This document shows, in pieces, positions 14,605 through 22,240 of a stretch of 30,368 nt of DNA. Origin of the DNA: an uncultured Oscillospiraceae bacterium (GTDB lineage Bacteria > Bacillota > Clostridia > Oscillospirales > Oscillospiraceae). The stretch lies in the NCBI GenBank assembly GCA_944385195.1, contig CALWWH010000270.1, positions 1-30,368 on the forward strand. Reading direction: 5' to 3'. The stretch's first letter is position 1. The number at the start of each line of letters is the position of its first letter. The translations under genes were made by a program, and so were the position numbers. A model generated the notes under the pieces. The model saw nothing but the letters and a program-made list of their open reading frames with translations, was not told where the DNA came from and did not search any database.

Positions 14605-14637
14605 AGGCCTCGCCGCTGGGTACCAGCGGCGGGGCCT
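14605..14637. terminator. hairpin terminator between convergent CNNM and GH2 genes
   Basis: A 15-bp stem with one G-U pair (14605-14619 with 14623-14637) and a 3-base loop is followed by GCTTTGGTTT on plus and preceded by TTAA; the U-tract is modest in both directions. A separate T-run at 14590-14595 lies upstream of it. Confidence 0.7.
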
Positions 14638-14669
14638 GCTTTGGTTTCAGATGCTTGTTTTCCTGGGCC

Positions 14670-17120
14670 TTACCGGGCCAGAATGGTCTTTACCACGTCT
14701 TTGCAGCCCTCGGCGGAGACGGTGACGGTGATCTCACCGGCTCCGGTGGGGCGAATGGCAGCCAAAGCATGACCATAAAAGCTGGTATAGGCGCTGTCAA
14801 AGAAATTCTCCTCGGTGCAGGGATTGCCGGAGCCCATGCCCTGGAGGATACCGGCGCCCTCGACGCTGACGCTGATTTTCTTGCTGATGCCCGGATTCAG
14901 ACGGCCCTGGGCATCCACCAGGGAGATCTCCAGGTAAGAAAGGTCGGTGTCGTCGGCACGGATTTCACTGCGGTCTACACTGACCTCCAGCTCGACGGCC
15001 TCGTCCGCGGTCTCCAGCGCGAAACGGCCGGTCTCAACGCCGCCGGTGTAGACCACTGCCTCAACCTTACCGGGGGTGTAGATGGTGTCAAAAACTGTGC
15101 GGTAAGCGACGTCCTGGCCGGCGGATTCCTGGGCAATGGCCTGCCTTCCGACGCTCTTGCCGTTGATGAACAGCTCCGCCTCCTCGGCTTTGGCGTAGAC
15201 ATCCATGCGAATCGGCTTGCCCTCATAGCCGGGCCAGTTCCAGGAAGCAACGGTGCCGGGCCAGCTCCAGCCGCCGGTGGTAGGCTCCAGATCATAGGTC
15301 TCCGGGGTCTGGGCGGCGATGTACGGCTTGGTGCGGTGGCCCACGACAATCTCGCGGTAGTATCCCTGGGGGGTCTGGACGCCGATGAGATCGAAGTCGG
15401 CGTCATAGGCAATGAGCCAGGGATAGGGGTTGGTGTGGGAGCTGGCGCGCTGATTCTTGTAGCTGTCGCGGCCAATGCCCGCCTCCCCCAGATAGTCGAA
15501 GGCGGTCCAGACGAAGTCGCCTATGACCTGGGGGTGCTCCTGGACGACTTTCCAGTTGGCGGCCAGATCCTTGGGGAAGGTCTCAGCCCCCACGGCGATC
15601 CAGTTGTCAAAGTTGGCGATGTCGTAGGTGTGGCGGCCGGTGGCGTAGTTGTAGCCAGCAATGTCCATGGCCTCATAGGACTCCTGGGTGGCGCCCACGA
15701 CCACCGGGTGCAGCGCGACGCTGTTCATCGCATCGCCAGCAGAGGCCATATCGGAGTTAAGCTCCCCGGAGGCCTGCTTCTTGCGCTCTTCCATAATCTT
15801 GCGCATGAGGTCCATGGCGCCGATCATGTTGTTGAGGCCAGCGGTGGTGTAGCGGGTGGTGTCGTAGGAGCGAACCAGGTTGCAGAGCATGCGGTAGGTT
15901 TTTGCGCCGGCGGGGCGGCCGGACTCCAGAATCTCATTGCCCACAGAGTACATGACAACACAGGGGTGGTTATAATCCTTCAGGACCATGTCCTTGACAT
16001 CCTCTTCCCAGCGGAAGTTAATCATGTTGCCGTAGTCATAGGGATTCTTGGAGCTCTGCCACATGTCGGTCAGCTCGTCCATGACGGCCAGGCCGTATTT
16101 GTCGCATGCCTTTAAAAGCGCCTTGGACGCCGGATGGTGGGCCATACGGATGGCGTTGTAACCGGCGGACTTGAGCTTCTCAACCCGGCGCTCCTCGGCC
16201 CGCTCGATGGTGGCCGCGCCGATGATGCCGTTGTCGTGGTGGATGCAGCCGCCGTAGAGCTTGACGGCCTTGCCATTGATGGCCAGGCCCCGGACGGAGT
16301 CGAGCGTCAGGACGCGGATGCCGAAGGTGTCGATGCTGGTCTCGTCGATGAGGGTGTCGCCCTCGGTGACCTGAATGTGAACCTGGTAGCAGTTGGGATG
16401 ATCCAGATCCCACAGCTTTGGGGCCTTGACATACAGGCGGGAGCTCAGGGTCTCCACATCGCCAGTGGCAATGTGGACCTTCTGCCGGTCCTGGCAGGCG
16501 ATGGCGCCATCGGCGTCGGTCATGGTCAAGGTGACGACGACGCTGCGGTTGGTCAGGCCCTCATTGGCCAGCTTCATCTGGGCATGGAGCGAGGCCACCT
16601 CGCTGTCAGCGGCCAGGGTGGTGATCTTCACACCGTTGTGAACCAGGTGGACCGGGTCGGCCACGTAGAGGTTGACATTGCGGTAAATGCCAGCGCCGGC
16701 GTACCAGCGGGAGTCCTTGTCGGTGTGGAGCTTGACGGTCAGGGTGTTCTCCGCGCCGTAGTTGAGCAGCTTGTCCATGGGCAGGGTAAAGCCGGCATAG
16801 CCGTTGGGGCACTGGCCCAGGAAATCGCTGTTGAGATAGACCCGGGCATTCATATACACGCCCTCAAACTCGATGCTCACGCGCTTCTGGGCCCACTCGG
16901 CGGGTGCATAGAAGGTCTTGGTGTACAGATATGCGCCGTTGGGATAAAAGGCCTTGTTGGTGCCGCTGGGGGCATCGGGGGTACGGTACTCGTGGATGGT
17001 CGCGTCATGGGGCAGGGTGATCGCCATGGGGGGCTTGGCGTTTTCCAGCTGACGGGCAAAGATATTGCCGCCCAGCCCGGACTCGTAGGTCCAGCCGGCA
17101 TTGAAAGAAATGGCTTTCAT
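14670..17120 (-). CDS. glycoside hydrolase family 2 enzyme (beta-galactosidase-like, DUF4982 type)
   Basis: An 816-residue GH2 enzyme with no signal peptide, so probably cytosolic and acting on imported oligosaccharides. Domains in order: sugar-binding jelly roll (about 1-170, with RWYAGAGIYRNV), an Ig-like domain, the TIM barrel (about 275-560), a DUF4982 domain (about 620-690, with AELFINGKSVG) and a C-terminal GH2 C5-like domain. The acid/base glutamate is Glu396 in SVGNEI; the nucleophile is likely Glu513 in GAETFPK. Retaining hydrolysis of a beta-galactoside is the default reading, but beta-glucuronide or other activities occur in the family. It is transcribed divergently from a two-component system, with a shared inverted repeat between them. 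Confidence 0.92.
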   Translation of the reverse strand: MKAISFNAGWTYESGLGGNIFARQLENAKPPMAITLPHDATIHEYRTPDAPSGTNKAFYPNGAYLYTKTFYAPAEWAQKRVSIEFEGVYMNARVYLNSDFLGQCPNGYAGFTLPMDKLLNYGAENTLTVKLHTDKDSRWYAGAGIYRNVNLYVADPVHLVHNGVKITTLAADSEVASLHAQMKLANEGLTNRSVVVTLTMTDADGAIACQDRQKVHIATGDVETLSSRLYVKAPKLWDLDHPNCYQVHIQVTEGDTLIDETSIDTFGIRVLTLDSVRGLAINGKAVKLYGGCIHHDNGIIGAATIERAEERRVEKLKSAGYNAIRMAHHPASKALLKACDKYGLAVMDELTDMWQSSKNPYDYGNMINFRWEEDVKDMVLKDYNHPCVVMYSVGNEILESGRPAGAKTYRMLCNLVRSYDTTRYTTAGLNNMIGAMDLMRKIMEERKKQASGELNSDMASAGDAMNSVALHPVVVGATQESYEAMDIAGYNYATGRHTYDIANFDNWIAVGAETFPKDLAANWKVVQEHPQVIGDFVWTAFDYLGEAGIGRDSYKNQRASSHTNPYPWLIAYDADFDLIGVQTPQGYYREIVVGHRTKPYIAAQTPETYDLEPTTGGWSWPGTVASWNWPGYEGKPIRMDVYAKAEEAELFINGKSVGRQAIAQESAGQDVAYRTVFDTIYTPGKVEAVVYTGGVETGRFALETADEAVELEVSVDRSEIRADDTDLSYLEISLVDAQGRLNPGISKKISVSVEGAGILQGMGSGNPCTEENFFDSAYTSFYGHALAAIRPTGAGEITVTVSAEGCKDVVKTILAR

Positions 17121-17185
17121 CGTGGATCATCCTTTCGTTATGATTAGGCAAATTGCTCCTATTGCGTTGTAACCTTACAAATTGA

Positions 17186-17214
17186 ACTATACCACGCAGA
17201 GGTCTTGATTGCAA
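17186..17214 (-). promoter_or_regulatory. sigma-A promoter for the GH2 gene
   Basis: On the minus strand TTGCAA and TATAGT are 17 bp apart, giving a leader of about 60 nt; AAAGGATG precedes the ATG. Confidence 0.7.
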
Positions 17215-17240
17215 TTCATTTTTATGTCAGACCGTTGGAG

Positions 17241-17272
17241 TATTCTATCAGCTTTGACCTGTTGATAGAATA
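17241..17272. promoter_or_regulatory. inverted repeat, possible operator in the GH2/two-component divergent region
   Basis: TATTCTATCA (17241-17250) and TGATAGAATA (17263-17272) are exact reverse complements separated by 12 bp. The repeat lies 27 bp upstream of the GH2 -35 box and 24 bp upstream of the response-regulator -35 box, so a protein bound here could affect both promoters. It is A/T-rich against a GC-rich background. Confidence 0.6.
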
Positions 17273-17295
17273 ATGAAATCTTAAGGGCGAATGGA

Positions 17296-17324
17296 TTGTA
17301 TCCCAGGCGAGAAACTGGTATGAT
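17296..17324 (+). promoter_or_regulatory. sigma-A promoter for the VanRS-like two-component operon
   Basis: TTGTAT and TATGAT are 17 bp apart. GGGAGGGAG follows at 17338-17346 as the ribosome binding site for the GTG start at 17350. Confidence 0.75.
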
Positions 17325-17349
17325 AGAAGCAGGAAAGGGAGGGAGCAAT

Positions 17350-18036
17350 GTGTACCACATTCTTGTTTGTGACGACGAGCGCGATATCGTCTCTGCGCTG
17401 AAAATATACCTGCGGGATTACACGGTCCACGAGGCCTACACCGGCAAGGAGGCGCTGAACATCCTGGCCCGAGAGCCCATCCAGCTGATCCTGCTGGACA
17501 TCATGATGCCCGAGATGGACGGCATCACCGCCCTGGCCCACATCCGGGAGACATCCAACGTCCCAGTCATCCTGCTGACAGCCAAGAGCGAGGACTCTGA
17601 CAAGGTCCTGGGCCTGGACGTGGGCGCGGACGATTACATCACCAAGCCCTTCAACCCCGTAGAGGTCCTGGCCCGGGTTCGCTCCCAGCTGCGGCGCTAC
17701 TTGCAGCTGGGCGGCGGCAACATCCCGGCAGGGAAGCTCCGCTGCGGCGGCATCGAGCTGGATGACGAGGCAAAGCTCGTCACCCTGGACGGCGAACCCG
17801 TGGCCCTGACGCCCAAGGAATACGACATCCTGCATCTGCTCATGCGCAGCCCGGGCAAGGTCTTCTCCCCGGCGGAGATCTATCAGCAGGTCTGGCAGGA
17901 GATGCCGCTCTCGGCGGAGCGCACCGTGGCGGTCCATATCCGCCACCTGCGGGAGAAGCTGGAACACGACCCCGCAGAACCCCGCTGGCTGAAGGTCGTC
18001 TGGGGCAAGGGCTATAAGATGGAGGTGGAAAAATGA
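17350..18036 (+). CDS. OmpR/VanR-like response regulator
   Basis: A 228-residue regulator. The start is GTG at 17350, so the protein begins MYHILVCDDE; an ATG two bases earlier is in another frame. The receiver has Asp8-Asp9, phosphoacceptor Asp50 in LILLDIMMPEMDG, Thr in LLTAKSED and Lys in TKPF. The winged helix shows LTPKEYDILHLLM, VWQEM and GKGYKM. It overlaps the kinase gene by ATGA. The divergent GH2 gene is the nearest possible target; cell-envelope stress is the commoner role of VanR-type pairs. Function beyond signal transduction is not determined. Confidence 0.92.
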   Translation: MYHILVCDDERDIVSALKIYLRDYTVHEAYTGKEALNILAREPIQLILLDIMMPEMDGITALAHIRETSNVPVILLTAKSEDSDKVLGLDVGADDYITKPFNPVEVLARVRSQLRRYLQLGGGNIPAGKLRCGGIELDDEAKLVTLDGEPVALTPKEYDILHLLMRSPGKVFSPAEIYQQVWQEMPLSAERTVAVHIRHLREKLEHDPAEPRWLKVVWGKGYKMEVEK

Positions 18037-20273
18037 AGTCCCTCTCCCACCGCTGGCCCGCGAAGCTGATTGCCTGGCTGCTGCTGGCCGCGGCGGTCAC
18101 GGTGCTGCTGTGCAGCGCTGTGGGCACCGGCCTCTGGTACGGCTACGGCGGCAACTACGATGGCGGCAGCTATCTGCGCAGCGAATTGCTCTCCGGGGTC
18201 TGCGCCAGGGCTGCGGGCAACGTCTACTACTCATACTATCCAGCGGTAAAAAACAACACCGTCCGGGTGGCGTATTGGCAGAGCTTTTACTCGCGCCAAA
18301 ACAGCAACTTTTCCTTTACCCTGACCGACGCCCAGGGGGAGATCCTGCTGCAAAACTACACAGTAGAACCGTCTCAGTACGACTTTGAAACCAGTTTCAC
18401 CACCCCAACGACCATCCAGCGGACCATCCACGAGACCTTCCCCACGGCAGAGGCCGCAGAAGACTATCTCAGCAGCCTCAGCGCCTCGGAGTATGTGGAC
18501 TCGCTGGACATCAGCCCCAGCAAGTGGCGCTACTATATCACCTGTACGCTGGAGCGGCGGCCCCAGGAGGAGACGGCTGCGGGCGATGGGCAGGAAGAAC
18601 CGGCCGAAGAACCGGTCGAACCGGTGGAAGTCGTGGCCGCCGCAGACGGCTGCAACACCTATTATTTTAGCAGCCAAGAGGACCTCGCCCGCTGGCAGAG
18701 CCAGCAGGAGCGCAGCTACAGTCTCTACCCTCAGGAATACGGCGAGGAGCCGGTGGAATTCACCCTCCAGGCGGAGATTTACCGCACCGAGACGGTCCAT
18801 CTGACGGCGGCTATCCCGCTGCTGCACGAAATGCAGGCCAAGGATGGAATCTACTTCCGCCTTATGCTGCTGCAAGCGCTCAGAGATGGACAAAAGGCCC
18901 TGATCCCGCTGGTGGTGAGCAGCGCAGCCCTGTGTTTGCTGCTGCTGATCTTCCTGTTCTGCGGCGCCGGCCGCCGCCCAGGCTCGGAGGAGGTGCATCT
19001 GAGCTGGCTCGACCGCATCCCCTTCGAGCTTCTGGGTCTGGCAGGAATTCTGGCCTGCTGCATCCCCTTTGCCATCAAGATGGAGGTGAGCATCTACAGC
19101 AACCTGTGGGTGCTGCCGGTGCTGCTGGGCATCACCGTGCTGGCCCTTTTGCTGTGTCTGTGCTTTTTATGCAGCGCCGCCGTCCGGGTGAAAACCCGCC
19201 GCTTTTGGCGCAGCACCATCATCGGCTGGGTGGTCTGGATCTGCTGGAAAGGTTCCCTCAAACTGGGCCGAGGGATACGATATATCCTCAACGGCCTGCC
19301 CCTGGTGTGGCAGATTGCCGTGGGATGGCTGGTGCTGAGCTTCCTGGAGCTGCTGCTGGGCATGGCCTTCCAGAGCAATACCTTCCTCTGGGTGCTCGAG
19401 CGGCTGCTGCTGACCCCGGTGCTGCTGATCTTGGGGATTCAGCTGACCCGTCTGCACCAGGGCGCCCACCGCATCGCCGAGGGCGACCTGAGCACCGAGA
19501 TCGACCTGCGCTACATGGTCGGCGACATCCGCCGCCACGGGCAGGACCTCAACAGCATCACCGACGGCCTGCACACCGCCGTGGAGGAGCGGATGCGCAG
19601 TGAGCGGCTGAAAACCGAGCTGATCACCAACGTCAGCCACGACATCAAAACCCCTCTGACCTCCATCGTCAATTACGTCGACCTGCTGTCCCAGGAGGAG
19701 ATGCCCTCAGAGACTGCCAGGGAGTATCTGGACGTGCTCAAGCGCCAGTCCGAGCGGCTGCGGAAGCTGACGGTAGACCTGGTGGAGGCCTCCAAGGCGG
19801 CTACAGGCAACGTCGAGGTCCGCGCGGAGGCCATGGACGTCAACGTCCTGCTGGCACAGACCACCGGAGAGTTTGAGGAAAAGCTCCGCGACCTGCAATT
19901 GGAGCCCGTGCTGACCCTGGGGCAGACGCCGCTGATGATTTACGCCGACGGGCGGCTGCTCTGGCGGGTGTTTGACAACCTGATGAACAATATCTGCAAG
20001 TACGCCCTCCCCGGCACCCGGGTCTATCTCTCCGCGCAGAAGCTTGGAGAACAGGTGGAGATCAACTTCCGCAACATCTCCCGCTACGCGCTCAACGTCT
20101 CCAGCGATGAGCTCATCGAGCGCTTTGTCCGGGGCGATGAGTCGCGTCACACCGAAGGCAGCGGCCTGGGCCTGAGCATCGCCAAGAGCCTGGTCGATTT
20201 GCAGGGCGGCAGCTTCGAGCTGACCGTCGACGGAGATCTGTTTAAAGCCACCATCCGCTTTGAGGCCGTATAA
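18033..20273 (+). CDS. large VanS-like sensor histidine kinase with multi-helix membrane module
   Basis: A 746-residue membrane kinase. TM1 is at about 10-36, followed by an extracytoplasmic region of about 250 residues, rich in Tyr and Ser and interrupted by an acidic Glu/Pro/Val linker near 185-205. Further hydrophobic segments lie at about 288-312, 330-348, 356-385, 422-448 and 455-472, then a HAMP-like stretch, a dimerisation domain with His536 in NVSHDIKTPLTSI, an N-box NLMNNICKYA near 649-658 and G-box GSGLGLSIAKSL near 709. The HATPase domain is complete. The extra membrane helices and large outer domain suggest sensing of an external ligand, but none is identifiable. Its stop codon lies inside the terminator of the convergent yabR gene. 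Confidence 0.92.
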   Translation: MKSLSHRWPAKLIAWLLLAAAVTVLLCSAVGTGLWYGYGGNYDGGSYLRSELLSGVCARAAGNVYYSYYPAVKNNTVRVAYWQSFYSRQNSNFSFTLTDAQGEILLQNYTVEPSQYDFETSFTTPTTIQRTIHETFPTAEAAEDYLSSLSASEYVDSLDISPSKWRYYITCTLERRPQEETAAGDGQEEPAEEPVEPVEVVAAADGCNTYYFSSQEDLARWQSQQERSYSLYPQEYGEEPVEFTLQAEIYRTETVHLTAAIPLLHEMQAKDGIYFRLMLLQALRDGQKALIPLVVSSAALCLLLLIFLFCGAGRRPGSEEVHLSWLDRIPFELLGLAGILACCIPFAIKMEVSIYSNLWVLPVLLGITVLALLLCLCFLCSAAVRVKTRRFWRSTIIGWVVWICWKGSLKLGRGIRYILNGLPLVWQIAVGWLVLSFLELLLGMAFQSNTFLWVLERLLLTPVLLILGIQLTRLHQGAHRIAEGDLSTEIDLRYMVGDIRRHGQDLNSITDGLHTAVEERMRSERLKTELITNVSHDIKTPLTSIVNYVDLLSQEEMPSETAREYLDVLKRQSERLRKLTVDLVEASKAATGNVEVRAEAMDVNVLLAQTTGEFEEKLRDLQLEPVLTLGQTPLMIYADGRLLWRVFDNLMNNICKYALPGTRVYLSAQKLGEQVEINFRNISRYALNVSSDELIERFVRGDESRHTEGSGLGLSIAKSLVDLQGGSFELTVDGDLFKATIRFEAV

Positions 20274-20305
20274 AAAGCAGAGCCAGGACGATGTCCTGGC
20301 TCTGC
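20272..20305 (-). terminator. intrinsic terminator of the yabQ-divIC-yabR transcript
   Basis: A perfect 13-bp stem (20277-20289 with 20293-20305) with a 3-base loop is followed on the minus strand by TTTTTA, which overlaps the convergent kinase stop codon. Confidence 0.88.
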
Positions 20306-20316
20306 TGAAATATGTG

Positions 20317-20742
20317 TTACCGGCGGCGCGAGCGGGTCTTGTGCTCAGAATACTGCCGCACAGAGCTCAGCTTGCTGTCAGAATCCGCCATGAAGGCCTT
20401 GAGCTTATCCTCAAAGGTCTGGGGCTCACGGGGGGCCGCGCTATTGTTGTTGCGGGGGGCGCTGCTGCCCTGGCGGCGCGGCGGCTGGCCAGCGGAACGC
20501 GGGGGCGGATCGATCGCTTTTTTGATCGACAGGTTGATCTTCCCGGCCGGGTCGATGGCCAAGATCTTGACCTTGACCTCCTGACCCTCGGTCAGGTGAT
20601 CGCGAATGTTGTTGACGTAGGTATTGGCTACCTCAGAGATATGCACCATGCCGGTCTTCCCGCCGGGCAGCGCGACAAATGCGCCAAAATTGGTGATACC
20701 GGTTACCTTACCCTCTGCAATTGCTCCAACTGCAAGCTCCAT
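20317..20742 (-). CDS. yabR: S1 domain RNA-binding protein, YabR-like
   Basis: A 141-residue protein with one S1 OB-fold domain at residues 1-75 (VGAIAEGKVTGITNFGAFV, GMVHISEVA, VKVKILAID, INLSIKKA) and a disordered basic tail rich in Pro, Arg, Asn and Ser. It resembles B. subtilis YabR and general stress protein 13, ribosome-associated RNA binders. Its position directly downstream of divIC matches the B. subtilis order yabP-yabQ-divIC-yabR. The ATG at 20742 agrees with the start of the S1 fold, although the AAGGAGG site is 14 bases away. Confidence 0.9.
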   Translation of the reverse strand: MELAVGAIAEGKVTGITNFGAFVALPGGKTGMVHISEVANTYVNNIRDHLTEGQEVKVKILAIDPAGKINLSIKKAIDPPPRSAGQPPRRQGSSAPRNNNSAAPREPQTFEDKLKAFMADSDSKLSSVRQYSEHKTRSRRR

Positions 20743-20756
20743 ACTGTGTGCCCAGT

Positions 20757-20763
20757 CCTCCTT
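20757..20763 (-). promoter_or_regulatory. widely spaced ribosome binding site of yabR
   Basis: AAGGAGG on the minus strand is 14 bases before the yabR ATG, beyond the usual 5-9. No in-frame ATG, GTG or TTG lies closer to it. Confidence 0.6.
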
Positions 20764-20772
20764 AGAAATCCA

Positions 20773-21051
20773 TCAATCGCCCAGGTTGTAGAAGATAATC
20801 TCGCCCTCAGTCACGAGCCCCAGCTTATTGCGGGCGACTTCCTCGACGCCCTCGCGGGAACCGACGCGCTCGATGGCCTGCTGCAGGCGCTGGTTTTCCT
20901 GCTCTGTGGCGCTGATCTCCTCGCGGAGCGTGGCGTTGGCCTCGTCCTGCTGGCTGATCTGCGTTTGCAGAGACAGCAGCGTAACGATAGCGTACACAGC
21001 CAGGGCCAGGACGATCAACCTGGTAAGGATCGATGATTTCGCTAGACGCAT
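20773..21051 (-). CDS. divIC: septum formation initiator (DivIC/FtsB family)
   Basis: A 92-residue bitopic protein: short basic cytosolic N terminus, one membrane span at about 9-27, a coiled coil at about 30-65 (heptads with Glu and Gln) and a C-terminal EEVARNKLGLVTEGEIIF segment typical of DivIC/FtsB. It joins the FtsL-DivIB(FtsQ) complex that activates septal wall synthesis. A GAGGA site precedes the ATG. Lying between yabQ and yabR is the conserved Firmicutes order. Confidence 0.92.
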   Translation of the reverse strand: MRLAKSSILTRLIVLALAVYAIVTLLSLQTQISQQDEANATLREEISATEQENQRLQQAIERVGSREGVEEVARNKLGLVTEGEIIFYNLGD

Positions 21052-21511
21052 GACGGTTTTTCCTCGTTTCTTTGGGGTGGATCACCGGCCGACACCGGGA
21101 CACGACTATTGTAAACCTTTTTCGGCCAAAATGGAAGACCTTTTTTGCTTTTTTTCGCAGAAAAGCGGAAGCTTTTTTCAGCGGCAGGGTCAAAAGCGTC
21201 AGCACCCGGCCCATAATTCCCAGTATTTTACATAACAAAAACAACACCGGTCGGCTGAGGGTCAAAAACCACCCCAGCGCCGCCAGGCCCATGACGCCCA
21301 AGGCCAGCAGCCGCAGCCGCCCGCGCCCGGGGTAGAGCATGAAGCCCCACAGGGCGATCAAACACAGCAGGCAAAAGCAGACATCCCACAGGTGGCGCAG
21401 GCCCAGACTCCGGCGCAGAGCGCGGAAGACATCATAGATAGCGGCCAGAGCGGCGCCCCACAGCAGCGCCCAGCCCAGCTCCGCCGCCTGGACAGCAATG
21501 GACAGCTCCAT
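20825..21511 (-). CDS. yabQ: spore cortex biosynthesis protein YabQ (3' end uncertain)
   Basis: The first 130 or so residues are YabQ-like: MELSIAVQAAELGWALLWGA then DVFRALRR and four hydrophobic helices ending in a basic KKASAFLRKKAKK tail. YabQ is a forespore-envelope membrane protein needed for cortex formation. The frame contains no stop until 20825, giving 228 codons and a 227-bp overlap with divIC. The last ~75 residues are Arg/Pro/Gly-rich and look like a shadow of divIC. Either YabQ truly runs on, or a one-base frameshift near the A-run around 21119-21124 hides an earlier stop; one alternative frame stops within a few codons of that run. The start overlaps a 15-codon ORF by TGATG. Confidence 0.75.
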   Translation of the reverse strand: MELSIAVQAAELGWALLWGAALAAIYDVFRALRRSLGLRHLWDVCFCLLCLIALWGFMLYPGRGRLRLLALGVMGLAALGWFLTLSRPVLFLLCKILGIMGRVLTLLTLPLKKASAFLRKKAKKVFHFGRKRFTIVVSRCRPVIHPKETRKNRHASSEIIDPYQVDRPGPGCVRYRYAAVSANADQPAGRGQRHAPRGDQRHRAGKPAPAAGHRARRFPRGRRGSRPQ

Positions 21512-21558
21512 CAGCGTCCCCCCTCCCGGCGGGCAGTCGAATGATTGGCGTAAGACAT
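21511..21558 (-). CDS. 15-codon ORF translationally coupled to yabQ
   Basis: The minus strand has a perfect AGGAGG (21566-21571), 7 bases, then ATG and 15 codons (MSYANHSTARREGGR) ending in a TGA that overlaps the yabQ ATG as TGATG. yabQ has only a G-rich GGGAGGGGGG stretch inside this ORF as its own site. This looks like a coupling leader or the remains of a longer gene; no homology is recognised. Confidence 0.45.
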   Translation of the reverse strand: MSYANHSTARREGGR

Positions 21559-21591
21559 AGCTTGGCCTCCTGTGGGGTTTGTGGTAGTGCT

Positions 21592-21599
21592 ATTGTATG
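21592..21599 (-). promoter_or_regulatory. possible sigma-E type -10 element for yabQ
   Basis: CATACAAT on the minus strand matches the mother-cell sigma-E -10 consensus and lies about 35 bases before the 15-codon ORF. I cannot find a convincing -35 partner. yabP/yabQ are sigma-E genes in B. subtilis. Confidence 0.3.
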
Positions 21600-21626
21600 C
21601 GCAGGAGTGGCTGGGTAGAACGTCAA

Positions 21627-21654
21627 AAATATCAATAATTTAGTTTTGATATTT
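21627..21654. repeat. A/T-rich 9-bp inverted repeat between yabP and yabQ
   Basis: AAATATCAA (21627-21635) and TTGATATTT (21646-21654) are exact reverse complements with a 10-bp spacer, just upstream of a plus-strand promoter-like pair. It could be an operator; nothing more can be said. Confidence 0.45.
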
Positions 21655-21661
21655 GTTTGTA

Positions 21662-21690
21662 TTGACAGCATCCAATACGTGCGATACGAT
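21662..21690 (+). promoter_or_regulatory. consensus-like promoter facing away from yabQ
   Basis: TTGACA and TACGAT are exactly 17 bp apart on the plus strand, although no coding gene follows on that strand for 1 kb. Confidence 0.55.
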
Positions 21691-21696
21691 CTGGCC

Positions 21697-21795
21697 TCAG
21701 CATTGCCCTTCCGCGCTTCCTGCAAACCGACGCTGCGGGATGGCGCAGGACAACAACGCCCGGGTGCAAGCACGCTTGCATCCGGGCGCTTTGGC
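21697..21795 (+). ncRNA. candidate small RNA of about 100 nt
   Basis: The interval runs from the promoter-like pair at 21662-21690 to a strong hairpin at 21757-21788 followed by CTTTGGCTTCT. It has no convincing ORF. Inside it TCCTGC and GCAGGA can pair. The U-tract is weak, so this is a prediction from promoter plus terminator only. Confidence 0.35.
21757..21788. terminator. hairpin terminator downstream of yabP
   Basis: Arms 21757-21771 and 21774-21788 pair over 15 positions (one G-T on plus, one A-C on minus) with a 2-base loop. On the minus strand it lies 10 bases after the yabP stop and is followed by TTGTTGTC; on plus it could end the candidate RNA. Confidence 0.65.
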
Positions 21796-21798
21796 TTC

Positions 21799-22083
21799 TC
21801 AGCGGAAGAGGCGGGAGAAGAAGCCGCCCTCGCGGCTGTCGCTCTCGTAGGTGAGGCTGTCCACCTGCCCGTCCAGGCGGACCTCGCCGCCCTCCAGGCT
21901 GAGCATCTCCAGATGCAGCTGCTCCCCCCGGACCACCAGCGTTCCGCGGACCGTCAGCAGGACGACCATCTGCTCATCAAAGCTCTCCACATCGCTGACG
22001 CCGCTGACACTCAGCCGTCCGCGCCCGTCCAGGGTCAGCTTGTGCGCGGTCTCCAGCACGCGCTCTTCATAGGCATAGGGCAT
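21799..22083 (-). CDS. yabP: sporulation protein YabP
   Basis: A 94-residue protein matching YabP/YqfC: an N-terminal lead, then RGRLSVSGVSDVESFD, a repeated beta segment LTVRGTLVVRGEQLHLEMLSLEGGEVRLDGQV and the family ending GGFFSRLFR. YabP is needed for spore cortex formation and acts with YabQ at the forespore envelope. The ATG at 22083 is chosen because AAGGAG is 7 bases upstream; an ATG two codons earlier sits too close to that site. Unlike in B. subtilis, a 287-bp gap with a terminator-like hairpin separates it from yabQ. The 157 bp upstream to the secG terminator show no gene. Confidence 0.88.
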   Translation of the reverse strand: MPYAYEERVLETAHKLTLDGRGRLSVSGVSDVESFDEQMVVLLTVRGTLVVRGEQLHLEMLSLEGGEVRLDGQVDSLTYESDSREGGFFSRLFR

Positions 22084-22240
22084 ATCCATTCTCCTTCGTT
22101 GCAGTGTTTGCTTCATCCTATGCACAAGAAGCGGGAGTTAGAATGCCCTGCCTGAGATTGGCCGTTTATTTCTGCTTGTTGGACGGACCTGAGCCGGACC
22201 TTCCCCCTGCGCCCAGTTCGGGGCGCGCTGTTTGGATGCA

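Noticed and set aside
14655..17147. Two long plus-strand frames (486 and 337 codons)
   Set aside because: Both are antisense to the GH2 gene, whose catalytic motifs and domain order are intact.
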